A stretch of 14,590 nucleotides of DNA from a bacterium (GCA_024278345.1 JAJRTK010000453.1:1-14590); one strand, 5' to 3'; counted from the first letter of the stretch, positions 1-8,110 are shown. The notes: a model not told the origin generated them from the letters alone. Numbers and translations are program-made.

Positions 1-93
1 GGAGCTGGCTCCCTGGCGTGGGTCTGGGAGCGGCGCTCCCAGCGGAGGTCCGGAGGCGGAGCCTCCGCCGGGTTCCAGGGCTGGAAGCCCCGG
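1..93. repeat. Array of short GC-rich hairpins (REP-like), left edge
   Basis: Four consecutive small inverted repeats are visible. GGAGC (1-5) pairs with GCTCC (8-12) and is probably cut by the window edge. CTGGGAG (24-30) pairs with CTCCCAG (36-42). CGGAGGC (51-57) pairs with GCCTCCG (61-67). CCAGGGCT (75-82) pairs with AGCCCCGG (86-93) with one mismatch. Loops are 2-5 bases. TGGGT (19-23) stands directly before the second hairpin, as it does before two hairpins at the other end of the window. The array lies downstream of the winged-helix gene. It may act as a transcript end or be a dispersed intergenic repeat; no reading frame is needed to explain it. Confidence 0.7.
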
Positions 94-156
94 GGCGGCG
101 TCTGAAATCTGAACCGTGGCCGGTACCATGACCGAGGCCTTACTTGGCATCGGTCC

Positions 157-198
157 ATCGGTGGTCGGCGGGCGAGAGCCGCCAAAGCGGCCACCGAT
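157..198 (-). terminator. Nested inverted repeat after the winged-helix gene, possible terminator
   Basis: ATCGGTGG (157-164) pairs with CCACCGAT (191-198), and inside it GGCGG (167-171) pairs with CCGCC (179-183). The structure begins 19 bases past the TAA stop of the winged-helix gene at 217. There is no T tract after it on the minus strand, so it is not a classical intrinsic terminator. It could protect the 3' end, work with Rho, or be another member of the hairpin repeats at 1-93. Confidence 0.35.
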
Positions 199-216
199 AA
201 CCGGTCCCCAAGACCT

Positions 217-693
217 TTATGGAGCATTTCGTCCGGGCTGGGTTGGCGTGGTGGTGGGAACAGGAAGTTCTGTGGCGGCGGAGGGGGCTTCATCGGAGGA
301 CCCGGGCGCATCCCGGGTCGCGCTCAATCCTGACCGCGCCCGGAGGATGACAGTCTCCAATTCATCAAGGTAGGCCCCAAAGCGGCTTTTCCCCTCCAGG
401 GTCATGGCCACCGTAGTTTTGCGGCGCCGGTTTCCTGTCTCCTTCCGTACTTGAACGAATCCGGCATTTTCCAGGACTCGAAGATGGGTCGCCAGATTGC
501 CGTCAGAGAGCGAGAGCATTCCCTTGATTTGAGCGAAGCTGGCCGAGCCGCGCACCGCCAAATAGGCCAGGAGCGCAAGGCGGCTTCGTTCGTGGATGAT
601 CTTGCTCAGTCCGCTCCTCGAGCTTGCCAGCAGCGGAGGCGTTGTCTCTTGTGCCCCATTTCGCCGGTCGCCCCAAGAGTCTTTCTGGCTCAT
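217..693 (-). CDS. Winged-helix transcriptional regulator (HTH_34-like)
   Basis: The 158-residue protein has one recognisable domain at about residues 31-113. It has the order expected of the small winged-helix family that resembles MarR/ArsR regulators: a helix with RLALLAYLAVRG, a helix with FAQIKGML, a recognition helix around LSDGNLATHLRVLENAGFV, and a wing with GNRRRKTTVAMTLEGK. The rest, about residues 125-158, is Pro/Thr/Ser/Ala-rich and probably disordered. The frame stays open upstream of 693, but that part only mirrors the membrane-protein gene. The ATG at 693 is chosen because it overlaps the TGA of that gene (ATGA). Such regulators often act on the gene beside them, so the membrane protein is the likely partner. 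The ligand is unknown. Confidence 0.85.
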   Translation of the reverse strand: MSQKDSWGDRRNGAQETTPPLLASSRSGLSKIIHERSRLALLAYLAVRGSASFAQIKGMLSLSDGNLATHLRVLENAGFVQVRKETGNRRRKTTVAMTLEGKSRFGAYLDELETVILRARSGLSATRDAPGSSDEAPSAATELPVPTTTPTQPGRNAP

Positions 694-1319
694 TTCCGAC
701 GCTCCTTTCGCGCCTTGTCGTTCGCCGCGTCGATCCAAGATGTCCGAAGACCGTAACCAAGGTGCAGGAGACCAAAGCTCAACGTCATGAACCCGTTGGA
801 ATGCCCCGGGAGCCACACGAGGTGGATCGACCCAATGATCAGGAACGACCAGCCGAACCAACCAATCCAGGGATCCACGTAAGGACGGCAGCTCAGAACT
901 CCCATCCCGTAAACCAGGATCCAGAGTCCCGCCAAAAGCTCCACCTGCCCCAGCCGGACCATAGCCACCGCCAAAATCGCTGCCACGGCCAGGGCCGGAA
1001 GAATCGTCTGGGCAAGAAGCAACGCCACCTCCGACAACACCGGCTCCATCCTCCGGTTTGCGTTCCGGATGGAAAAAAACAGGTGACTCATGAGCGCCAG
1101 CACCCAAACCAGTGTCCACGTCGCGATGAACGCAAGGGGAAAGTCCGCCGCCGAGCCATAAGTCCAACCGAAAAGCGTTCCCCCAAAAAGCGCAAGCAGC
1201 CCCGCCGTAATCCCCGAGGCCCCCGGCAAATTGCGGTACAGCCGCGAGCGCACGAAAATCTCGTTCACCACTCGAAGCTGGTCCACCGCCTCATGGTACT
1301 CGATAGAAAAGGATTCCAT
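690..1319 (-). CDS. Six-helix integral membrane protein, unknown function
   Basis: This 209-residue protein has about six hydrophobic segments, near residues 33-52, 58-80, 98-118, 123-142, 148-168 and 171-190. A basic end (KARKERRK) is probably cytoplasmic. I recognise no enzyme motif. A TTG at 1346 would add nine residues, but the ATG at 1319 has AGGTG five bases upstream and is preferred. The stop overlaps the start of the winged-helix gene by four bases, so the two are almost certainly translated together. Small membrane proteins paired with this type of regulator are common in soil-type bacteria. A role in sensing or in modulating the regulator is inferred only from that pairing. Confidence 0.8.
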   Translation of the reverse strand: MESFSIEYHEAVDQLRVVNEIFVRSRLYRNLPGASGITAGLLALFGGTLFGWTYGSAADFPLAFIATWTLVWVLALMSHLFFSIRNANRRMEPVLSEVALLLAQTILPALAVAAILAVAMVRLGQVELLAGLWILVYGMGVLSCRPYVDPWIGWFGWSFLIIGSIHLVWLPGHSNGFMTLSFGLLHLGYGLRTSWIDAANDKARKERRK

Positions 1320-1406
1320 GACACACCTGAATCCCCGGGTCCTCAAATTGCCGTTTCAGCCGGCCACCGGAACAGTGGGAACCGGACCCCTCCAATGTAC
1401 AGAAAC

Positions 1407-1447
1407 AAGAAGGGATCTGTCGAGAGCTCGACCGATCCGTCCTTCTT
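1407..1447 (-). terminator. Long imperfect inverted repeat, possible terminator after the methyltransferase
   Basis: AAGAAG (1407-1412) pairs with CTTCTT (1442-1447), GGATC (1413-1417) with GATCC (1434-1438), and GTCGA (1419-1423) with TCGAC (1428-1432) around a GAGC loop. There is one mismatch and a three-base bulge. Read on the minus strand, the stem ends in CTTCTTGTTTCT, a weak T-rich tail. It lies in the 255-base gap (1320-1574) between the methyltransferase stop and the membrane-protein gene. The nearly symmetric stem could work in either direction. Nothing else in the gap looks coding. Confidence 0.45.
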
Positions 1448-1574
1448 TCCGTTGCGTTCCGCTCCTGTCGCTCGCGGCCGCTGCGCGCCAGGCGCCCCTA
1501 CCCTCCCGGATCCGAAACCAAAAGCCGCCAATTCCGGAAAATGCCTCTCTGGCTTCGCCTTCATCTCCGCGGGA

Positions 1575-2864
1575 TCAAGAGACCCGCCGGGCCACCACAA
1601 TCCGGTTCGTGTTTGTTCCCTTGCAGTTGTTGCTCACTCCCCAGCAGTTGGAGGTCTTGGTGAATTCTTGGCCGTTGATCAAGACGAAATCCGGCTCGAG
1701 GCCGGCTCTCACCATGCACTGCAAAACCGCCTCTTCCAGCCGTATCTTACCCTGCCGGATTTCTCCCACTTCGAAGGCAACCGTGGCGCCAGGACTGAGA
1801 ATTCGGCGCAGCTCCAGGAAAAGCTCCGTCATGTGGGCTTGCCAGTCTTCCAGCTTCCTCAGAATCGAGATGGGCACCTCTTGAGCCTCAATCCCCATGA
1901 ACCAACAGCGAAGCCAGTTGTCCGCCGCGTAATTGACGACGTCCAAAAACGGGGGCGAGGTCACCACAAGGTCTACGGAGTCCTCCGAAATCTCCGGCGT
2001 CGCCCGAGAATCACCCGTCAACAGGATGGCGTCGCCCTCCAAACGCCGGAGAGTTTCCTTCTCCTGACAGGTGAGCCTCCGAAGAAGACTCTTCGACTTC
2101 CGAAGGATGAGGGCCCGGACGTCCCGGGCCGTGGGCGCCTGTTTTCGCCGGGCGTTGATCTTTTTCTGGGCCTCCACCGAAACTGCTTGATTCGGCGGCA
2201 TGGTATAGACGGAGAAGAAACCTGCGGAATGCCCCGTCAGCCGGTTGATAGCCACCATCCTGATCCACCGGTCCACCCGGTCCAGTTTGCCTCTACCGTC
2301 CTGTTCCAGAAATACGTTCCTCAGGGAGCAGAGGGAGCGCAGCGTGGCAGGATGGTAGAAGACCAGGAGATCTTCGGGTAGGGCCTTCGCCTGCCCCAGG
2401 TCGATGGCGTCCAGGCGGTCCCGAATCTCCTCCAGGGTTGGCGGATCCAGGCGTGGGCGGAGAAGACCCTCCGACAGCGGGTTGATATCGCATCCCGCCA
2501 CGCGGCGACCCAGAAGTGCGGCCTCAAGGAGCGTTGTTCCGCGACCCATGAAGGGGTCGTAGACCCGGTCCTCCCGCCCCGTAAGCCGCGTGATGAAGAA
2601 GGCGGGAAGTTGCCCCTTGAAACAGGCGCGATACGAGATTTCGTGGAGAGAATGGGCCGCCCGCTGCCTGGAGGTCCAGAACTCGTTGACCAACATCGGA
2701 ACCCGCAGTGAGCCGCCATCGTCCAGGCCAATCTCCAGAATCTCTTCCCGCGTCGCTGTTCCAAACTCCCGGAACCGCCGGACTTGCTCCAGAAGATCCC
2801 ACTCCGGTTCAGCTTCCCCGTACGGCAAGGCCAGTTGTTCCGCCACGGTGATCGATTGGCGCAT
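1575..2864 (-). CDS. Solitary DNA methyltransferase (N4-cytosine/N6-adenine class)
   Basis: The 429-residue protein should transfer a methyl group from S-adenosylmethionine to an amino group of a DNA base. The SAM-binding motif DPFMGRGTT is at 103-111, with the acidic residue of the next strand in GCDINP (124-129). The catalytic motif TSPPF is at 302-306, the form used by amino-methyltransferases. The C terminus has a conserved-looking stretch at 408-424 containing NNCKGTNTNRIVV. The SAM motif precedes the catalytic motif by about 190 residues, and that span presumably holds the target-recognition part. The ATG at 2864 has GAGG nine bases upstream. There is no restriction nuclease or specificity gene nearby, so it looks solitary. 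N4 versus N6 cannot be settled from the motifs, and an RNA target is possible but less likely. Confidence 0.88.
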   Translation of the reverse strand: MRQSITVAEQLALPYGEAEPEWDLLEQVRRFREFGTATREEILEIGLDDGGSLRVPMLVNEFWTSRQRAAHSLHEISYRACFKGQLPAFFITRLTGREDRVYDPFMGRGTTLLEAALLGRRVAGCDINPLSEGLLRPRLDPPTLEEIRDRLDAIDLGQAKALPEDLLVFYHPATLRSLCSLRNVFLEQDGRGKLDRVDRWIRMVAINRLTGHSAGFFSVYTMPPNQAVSVEAQKKINARRKQAPTARDVRALILRKSKSLLRRLTCQEKETLRRLEGDAILLTGDSRATPEISEDSVDLVVTSPPFLDVVNYAADNWLRCWFMGIEAQEVPISILRKLEDWQAHMTELFLELRRILSPGATVAFEVGEIRQGKIRLEEAVLQCMVRAGLEPDFVLINGQEFTKTSNCWGVSNNCKGTNTNRIVVARRVS

Positions 2865-2945
2865 GAAGTCGAGCCTCGGTCAGGTTCGCGGGGAAAAAAG
2901 TGTTCTCACTCTTCCAAAATGGAGCTTTTCCAGGAACCTGAAACC

Positions 2946-2966
2946 TGTCAAATATCGGTTTATCGG
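2946..2966 (-). promoter_or_regulatory. Weak promoter-like site with a hexamer direct repeat, before the methyltransferase
   Basis: On the minus strand a perfect TTGACA (plus 2946-2951) is preceded by a direct repeat of CCGATA (plus 2953-2958 and 2961-2966, eight bases apart). That is the position an activator site would take next to a -35 box. No good -10 box follows at 16-18 bases (AAAGCT is the best there). The site may therefore depend on an activator or be chance. It lies in the 115-base gap between the phosphatase stop and the methyltransferase start. Confidence 0.25.
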
Positions 2967-2979
2967 AGTTCTTGGAGCT

Positions 2980-3783
2980 TCATGACTTCGCCAGACCTCG
3001 CGTGATTTCGCCAAGGAGCGGTTCGTGGAGCCTTCCGTTGGTGGTCACCAGGTTCCTTCCATACAGGAAATCGTCTTTCCCATGGAAATCAGTCACTTGT
3101 CCGCCAGCCTCTTCCGCGATGAGGCTTCCCGCAGCCACGTCCCAGGGGGACAAACCCAGCTCCCAGAACCCATCCGTCCGGCCATAGGCAACATAGCAGA
3201 GATCCAAGGCAGCGGAGCCATGGCGTCGAATGTCCGCCGCGATCCTCAAAACCCGCGGGAGCACCGAGAGATTGTTGGGGCTTCGTCCCGAGCGGAGACA
3301 GGCGAAACCGGTGGAGAAGAGGGCCTCTTCCATGGAATCGGTTTGGCTCACTCGGATGGGCTGCTCTCCCAGCCAGGCGCCCTCTCCCCGGACGGCCCAA
3401 AACTCTTTGCCCAGGGCTGGGGCGAAGACGATGCCCAGCTCCCGGATTCCGTCCACCACGAGAGCTAGGGAGATGGCGAAACAGTCCAAGGCGTGGACGA
3501 AGTTCTTGGTGCCGTCAAGGGGATCGAGAATCCAGAGGCGGGCTCCGTTGTCACCGATCTGCCCCCGTTCTTCACTGAGTATGGCGTCCCCGGGGAACGC
3601 CTGGCGCAACTTCGTAAGAATCAGGGCCTCGATCTCCCGATCAACGCTGGTGACCAGGTCGGTCACCGAGTCCTTATGCTCGATGGTTCCCAGATCTCGG
3701 GCTCGGTGGCGCTCCAATAGAATAATTCCGGCGTCGCGAACGATCCGCCGCGCTTGTGTCGCCTCTTTCATTCGATCTTTCAT
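2980..3783 (-). CDS. Inositol monophosphatase family protein (SuhB/CysQ-like)
   Basis: The 267-residue protein is a Mg-dependent phosphomonoesterase. It carries the metal-site motifs of the family: DLVTSVDRE (42-50), SEERG (70-74), WILDPLDGT (84-92), and the C-terminal PWDVAAG (213-219) after YGRTDGFWE (200-208). Length is normal for the family. Candidate substrates are inositol-1-phosphate, 3'-phosphoadenosine 5'-phosphate or fructose-1,6-bisphosphate; sequence alone does not choose. The ATG at 3783 is preferred: AAGG lies nine bases upstream, inside the end of the kinase gene whose stop is at 3789. A TTG at 3792 overlapping that stop and an ATG at 3771 are alternatives. The tight junction implies one transcript with the kinase. 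Confidence 0.93.
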   Translation of the reverse strand: MKDRMKEATQARRIVRDAGIILLERHRARDLGTIEHKDSVTDLVTSVDREIEALILTKLRQAFPGDAILSEERGQIGDNGARLWILDPLDGTKNFVHALDCFAISLALVVDGIRELGIVFAPALGKEFWAVRGEGAWLGEQPIRVSQTDSMEEALFSTGFACLRSGRSPNNLSVLPRVLRIAADIRRHGSAALDLCYVAYGRTDGFWELGLSPWDVAAGSLIAEEAGGQVTDFHGKDDFLYGRNLVTTNGRLHEPLLGEITRGLAKS

Positions 3784-3788
3784 GGGCG

Positions 3789-6700
3789 TCAACCTTGATT
3801 TGCATGGGCGCCACGGATTTCACGGGTCAGCCGTTGGCGCAGTGCGGGGGAGAGGTCCTCCAGAAGCTCTCCTCGGTATAAGAGCTGGTGTTCTCCCTTG
3901 TCAAAGGCGGCTGCCGCCCGTTCCAGGCCGTCGAGCCGTTGTCCCAGGTCGCTTTTCGGGCCACAGTCGAAAGAAACAAGAAACTTCCGGATGCGGTGAA
4001 GAGAGCTGCGGGGCAGGATTCCCATGGCCAACTCCAGGTGACCCAGCTCCGCGTAGAGCTTGGCCAAAAATAGCTTGCTTCCAGATTCAACAAACGTTGC
4101 CTCCGCTTTTTGGAGCCAGCTCCGGGCCTGTTTCAGGTCTCCACCCGCCAGCCGCGCCTGCCGGGCAAGAAGCTTGAGTAGATCGGCTTGGAGTTCGGGT
4201 TCCCCGATCTTCTTGGTGATCTCCATGGCTGCTTCACACGCGAGCTTTGCCGCTTCCAGGCGTCCCTGCTCCAATCGAAGCTCTACCACGCTGGCCAGGG
4301 CGTAGCTCTCGTGGTGCGGCTCTTGGATTCTCCTGGCGATGGCCAGTGCTCTCAGGAGGCGTGTTTCGCTTTCGTCCAGGGTCCCCCGGACGAGGGCCAG
4401 TTCACCGGTTTCTCTCAGCATACTTCCCTCCAGCCGCGGCCGCTCCAGCCGGAGGGCGATCTTCATGGCGGCCTCATAGTGTTGCCGGGCCGCCTCCAAT
4501 GATCCCAGCTCTCGATGGCAGTGGGCCAGGGTTCCCAGTGCGTGGCATTCGGTATCGTGGTCTTGGAGGTCTCGAGCAATCTTGAGGGATGCCTTGGAAA
4601 ACTTCAGGGCCTTCTTGATGTTGCCCCGGGGTAGATGGCAACCGGCAAGATTGATCAGCTCTATTCCCTCGAGGCGGGGATCCGCGGTCACTCGGGAAAT
4701 TCGGAGCGCTGCCTCATGGAGGGTCAGGCTCGATTCCACTCGCCCCAACTCGCCCTCCACGTTGGCCAGATTCAAGAGGGCGTATCCCTCGGTATGTTGT
4801 CTTCCATGGCGCTTGGCCAGCCCTGCCGCGGCTTTGTGGAGGTTGCGGGACTCCTCCATTCTTCCCTGCTCCGAGTGGAGGATCCCCAGGCCGTTCAGGA
4901 TTCGCGCCTGAAAACCTGGATCTGCCGCCTTTTTTGCCGCCCGCAGTGAGTTTTCATAAATGGATCGCGCCTGCTCCATCCGGCCTTGATCTCTCCGGAG
5001 CATTCCCAACTGGAGCAATGCGTTTGCCTCCAGCCTGGGTTCTCCCAGATCGTGGGCGATGGCGAGGGTCGTTTTGAATAGAGTCTCGGCTCTGTCCATG
5101 TCGCCGATGTCCGAATGGATGTGCCCCAGGTACAGACAGCTCCTTGCACGCCCCTTGTCATCCCCCAGCTCCGTGGCCAGGCGGATTGCTTCCTTGTGTT
5201 CCGTCAGCGCTTCCTCGAGCTTTCCGGAATCCCGAAGAACATCGTGTCCAAGCTCGTTGCGGATCATCACGGTATCGGCACTGGAAGGTGGCGCCAGGCG
5301 CAACGTGGCTCGGTACAGCTCTTCGGCTTCCCGGTAGGCGGCCCGTTTCTTCGCTTCTCTGGCCGCTTCCAGGTAGCAGTTGGCGGCTTGTTCCTTTTCC
5401 CCGCCTTTCTCCCAGTGTTGGCCCATTTCCGCCAGATGCTCTTTCCGATTCGCTTGAAGCACGGCTTCCATGGCTGTGGCTGCGGCCCTGTGAAGCAGGG
5501 GGCGCTGGCGGTTATCGATCCAGGTATAGGCGGTTTCCCGGAGCTTGTCGTGATTGAATCGGAGCTCTCCTTCGGAGTCCTCCTCCAAAACCTTGCGCCG
5601 CCGGAGCTCTTCGCTTGCCTCCAGGAAGAGCCTTTCTTCGAGCTCGACCATCCGTTCCACCAGCGGCAACGAGACCTCCCGGCCGATGACCGCCGCTGCC
5701 TGGCAGAGTTCGGTGGCGGGCGGGGACAATCCCTCGAATCTGCGGAGGATCAGCTCCCGAAGAGAGGAGGGCAAGGCGAGTCCCTCGTATTGTGTTCCAT
5801 GGATTTCGGGAGTGCTTTCGGCAACTTGCCAGGAGCCACGCTCATCACGCCAGAGCAGCCGCTCCTCCACCGCCGTTCGCAGATACTCCGCCACGAAGAA
5901 TGGGTTCCCCTCGCTGTGGCGGGCCAGGGCTTTGCCAAAATTCTCTGGCGGGGGGAACATTGCCAGCATTTCTCCCACCATTGCAACGATGGCGGGTTCC
6001 CGGAGTCGCGCAAGCTCCATCGCCTCCACGTCGGTGAACTCCAGCAGCCGATCCAGCCCGGCGGTTTTCTCTTCGCTGCGGTAGTCGCCGATGATGAGCA
6101 GCCTCCGCTTCCCCAGCTCGCCGGAGCGGTGGGCGAATTCCAAGAAGCCCAGAGTCAGCTCGTCTGCCCACTGGAGATCATCGAACAGCAATAAGAGTCC
6201 CTGCCGTAGCTCGGCCACCGCACTCATGGTTTCCAGGAGCGCCCGGAAAAGGCGGATGCGCGCCTCGTCCGGAGGCAGATCCGCTGGCGGGGGAATCTCC
6301 TCTTGCCCAGGAAGAGTCTCCAGAGATTTTTCGTAAAGGGACAGGAGGTTGCCTCGACGCCCGAGGATCTTCTTCGTCCTGGCAAAGCCTCCCTGGCGGC
6401 AGAGGTCGCCGATCTCTTCCAGAATCTTGTGAAAGGCCCGGAGCGGCCCCTCCTCGCTGTCCAGGCACTCCCCAATCAAGACTTCCACCCGCTGGCGGAT
6501 CGCCACCCGCCTCAGCTCGTTGAGGAGGCGCGTCTTGCCCACTCCGCTTTCTCCCCCAAGGAGCAGAAGCCCACCATTCCCCTGCTTGAGATGCTCCAGA
6601 TGTTTGATGAGCCGTCCAAGTTCCGCGTCTCGTCCGGCAAGACCCGGCAAATACAAGTATGAGCGAGCCTTCGGGGCAGGGGGGGCCATGGGAGGCACTC

Positions 6701-7937
6701 CCTGATTCTCCAGCATCTTGGCCAGGTCCGTGGCATAGCCGAACCGATGCCGCGGATCCTTGCTGAGCAGCCTCAGGACCAATTCGTCCACTTCTCCGGG
6801 AATCCCCACAACCACGGTGGAGGGAGGTCTTGGAATCTTGCTCAAGTGATCCTGGATCACTTTGTTGCGCGAGCCGCCGGAAAAGGGGGGAGAACCCGTG
6901 AGAAGCTCGTAGAAGATGCAGCCCACGGAGTAGAGGTCCGCCCGGGCATCCACCCTCTGGCCAAGGATCTGCTCCGGAGCCATGTAGTTCAGGGTGCCGA
7001 CCGAAGGCGTCCCCGCGTCAAGGGTCTCGCGGCTCAAGGCATCCGTGAACCGCGAAAGGAGCCCAAAATCCACCAGCACGGGCATGTCGTTGTCGAGTAC
7101 CAGAACATTTCCGGGCTTCAGGTCCCGGTGGACCAGGCCTTCGCCGTGCAAATAGGCCAACGGAGCGCAAAGGTGGTGGATCATCCCAAGGATCGCCTCC
7201 AGCGCCGTTCCGTCCAGCATTCCGGATGGGGGCAGCCTCTCCATATCCGGAGCCCGGTCCAGGGGAGTGCTCCCAAGCGGCTGGGCCAGCGTCTGGGCGC
7301 TTTTCGCGCCCCGCAAACCCTCCACGGAAGTCAGGGATTCCGTCCACCATTCCGCGGAGCCTGAACCTGCCAGCCGGCCGGCATCTTCCGCTAGCTTTCG
7401 TCGTGGCGCGGCGCTTGGCTCCGCGCTGGAGGGATCTTTCTCCGCGGCAGCCCCAACCACCGTCCTGTCATCATCCATTTTACGGATTTGGACGAAAAGA
7501 GTGTTATCGGGAGGACCGGAAGCTGGCTCGACTCGGGTTTTCTTTGGCTTGGGAGCGGGGGCCAAAGTCGCTGTTTCGTTCAGAGAGGAAGTGGAAGAGG
7601 CCTGGCTTTTTGCCATCTCTCCCGCCAGCTCATTCCTCCACTGCCCCAACGTCCACCCTTTCAAGACCTCCATGGCATACCAGGGAAGCCCATTCAGAAT
7701 CCCATGGTCCAGAATCTTGACGATATTGGGGTGCCGAAGGCGAAAGAGTGCGTGGATCTCCCGCCGCATACTGGCAAGAAAGGTTTTTCGGGGCAACAAA
7801 ACCGTTTTCAGAGCGGCTAGACTGTCATTTTCCGCGTGCCGGGCAAGGTAAACGATTCCCATGCCGCCTTGGCCCAACGGTTCGAGGATCTTGTAAGGCC
7901 CGATCTGGTCGGGAACGGAGTGATTTGCCGTCGTCAT
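3789..7937 (-). CDS. Ser/Thr protein kinase with AAA ATPase and TPR array (PknK-like architecture), paralogue A
   Basis: The protein has 1382 residues. The kinase domain (about 14-410) has the glycine loop GQGGMGIVYLA (22-32), K44, E60, HRD (270-272), DFG (290-292) and APE (320-322), so it should be active. About residues 101-243 are an insert before helix E, mostly Ser/Pro/Ala-rich, containing WWTESLT (197-203) and PLGSTPL (220-226). An AAA/STAND-type ATPase follows, with Walker A GGESGVGKT (461-469) and Walker [14 protein letters not shown] (581-593). TPR units start near 835. Nine glycines or equivalent turns from 905 to 1225 recur exactly every 40 residues. There is no membrane segment, so it is probably cytoplasmic. 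The order kinase-ATPase-TPR matches the PknK type, in which the C-terminal part is thought to sense or bind partners. The ATG at 7937 has only a weak ribosome site. Confidence 0.92.
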   Translation of the reverse strand: MTTANHSVPDQIGPYKILEPLGQGGMGIVYLARHAENDSLAALKTVLLPRKTFLASMRREIHALFRLRHPNIVKILDHGILNGLPWYAMEVLKGWTLGQWRNELAGEMAKSQASSTSSLNETATLAPAPKPKKTRVEPASGPPDNTLFVQIRKMDDDRTVVGAAAEKDPSSAEPSAAPRRKLAEDAGRLAGSGSAEWWTESLTSVEGLRGAKSAQTLAQPLGSTPLDRAPDMERLPPSGMLDGTALEAILGMIHHLCAPLAYLHGEGLVHRDLKPGNVLVLDNDMPVLVDFGLLSRFTDALSRETLDAGTPSVGTLNYMAPEQILGQRVDARADLYSVGCIFYELLTGSPPFSGGSRNKVIQDHLSKIPRPPSTVVVGIPGEVDELVLRLLSKDPRHRFGYATDLAKMLENQGVPPMAPPAPKARSYLYLPGLAGRDAELGRLIKHLEHLKQGNGGLLLLGGESGVGKTRLLNELRRVAIRQRVEVLIGECLDSEEGPLRAFHKILEEIGDLCRQGGFARTKKILGRRGNLLSLYEKSLETLPGQEEIPPPADLPPDEARIRLFRALLETMSAVAELRQGLLLLFDDLQWADELTLGFLEFAHRSGELGKRRLLIIGDYRSEEKTAGLDRLLEFTDVEAMELARLREPAIVAMVGEMLAMFPPPENFGKALARHSEGNPFFVAEYLRTAVEERLLWRDERGSWQVAESTPEIHGTQYEGLALPSSLRELILRRFEGLSPPATELCQAAAVIGREVSLPLVERMVELEERLFLEASEELRRRKVLEEDSEGELRFNHDKLRETAYTWIDNRQRPLLHRAAATAMEAVLQANRKEHLAEMGQHWEKGGEKEQAANCYLEAAREAKKRAAYREAEELYRATLRLAPPSSADTVMIRNELGHDVLRDSGKLEEALTEHKEAIRLATELGDDKGRARSCLYLGHIHSDIGDMDRAETLFKTTLAIAHDLGEPRLEANALLQLGMLRRDQGRMEQARSIYENSLRAAKKAADPGFQARILNGLGILHSEQGRMEESRNLHKAAAGLAKRHGRQHTEGYALLNLANVEGELGRVESSLTLHEAALRISRVTADPRLEGIELINLAGCHLPRGNIKKALKFSKASLKIARDLQDHDTECHALGTLAHCHRELGSLEAARQHYEAAMKIALRLERPRLEGSMLRETGELALVRGTLDESETRLLRALAIARRIQEPHHESYALASVVELRLEQGRLEAAKLACEAAMEITKKIGEPELQADLLKLLARQARLAGGDLKQARSWLQKAEATFVESGSKLFLAKLYAELGHLELAMGILPRSSLHRIRKFLVSFDCGPKSDLGQRLDGLERAAAAFDKGEHQLLYRGELLEDLSPALRQRLTREIRGAHANQG

Positions 7938-8030
7938 TGGGTCTTTGGCCGCAAGAATTCGTGAGAGGAGCGAGGTCGCCGACAGACCAGGAGCTGCCGG
8001 GTGAATCCCGTGGAAGCGGAGTTTGAAGTC

Positions 8031-8060
8031 ATTATATCCGAATTTGCCGCCTTTTCACAA
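8031..8060 (-). promoter_or_regulatory. Sigma70-type promoter for kinase paralogue A
   Basis: On the minus strand TTGTGA (plus 8055-8060) and a perfect TATAAT (plus 8031-8036) are separated by 18 bases. The kinase ATG at 7937 is about 90 bases downstream, leaving a leader of roughly 85 bases. This is the best promoter match I found in the window. It suggests the kinase-phosphatase pair is transcribed independently of smpB, whose stop is at 8111. The 173-base gap holds no other gene that I can see. Confidence 0.6.
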
Positions 8061-8110
8061 ACACGCGCCACTCAAGCACACCAGCTGAACCTGTATCTCG
8101 CGAGGCAATC

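Noticed and set aside
1-93. A possible CRISPR array.
   Set aside because: Units are hairpins of differing sequence with spacers of only a few bases. There are no identical repeats of about 30 bases, no uniform spacers and no cas gene.
694-1167. An upstream extension of the winged-helix frame that would double its length.
   Set aside because: The added 158 residues overlap the membrane-protein gene in another frame and are Gly/Pro/Ser-rich, and the ATG at 693 overlaps the upstream stop neatly.
1343-1600. An 85-residue open frame on the minus strand in the gap after the methyltransferase.
   Set aside because: It overlaps the methyltransferase end, crosses the inverted repeat at 1407-1447 and has no recognisable domain.
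624-2381. A 585-residue open frame on the plus strand.
   Set aside because: It runs antisense to the membrane protein and methyltransferase, both with clear motifs or membrane segments. Its translation is rich in Arg, Pro, His and Gln without any domain, as expected for the complement of GC-rich coding DNA.
1575-7937. A phage-defence island made of methyltransferase plus kinase-ATPase.
   Set aside because: There is no nuclease, no BREX/DISARM-type partner, no mobile-element or integrase gene, and housekeeping genes (smpB, phosphatase family) are interspersed. Signalling is the simpler reading.
7938-8110. A tmRNA (ssrA) or tRNA gene next to smpB.
   Set aside because: No acceptor stem, T-loop or tag reading frame could be found here. 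The gap is better explained by the promoter of the kinase gene.
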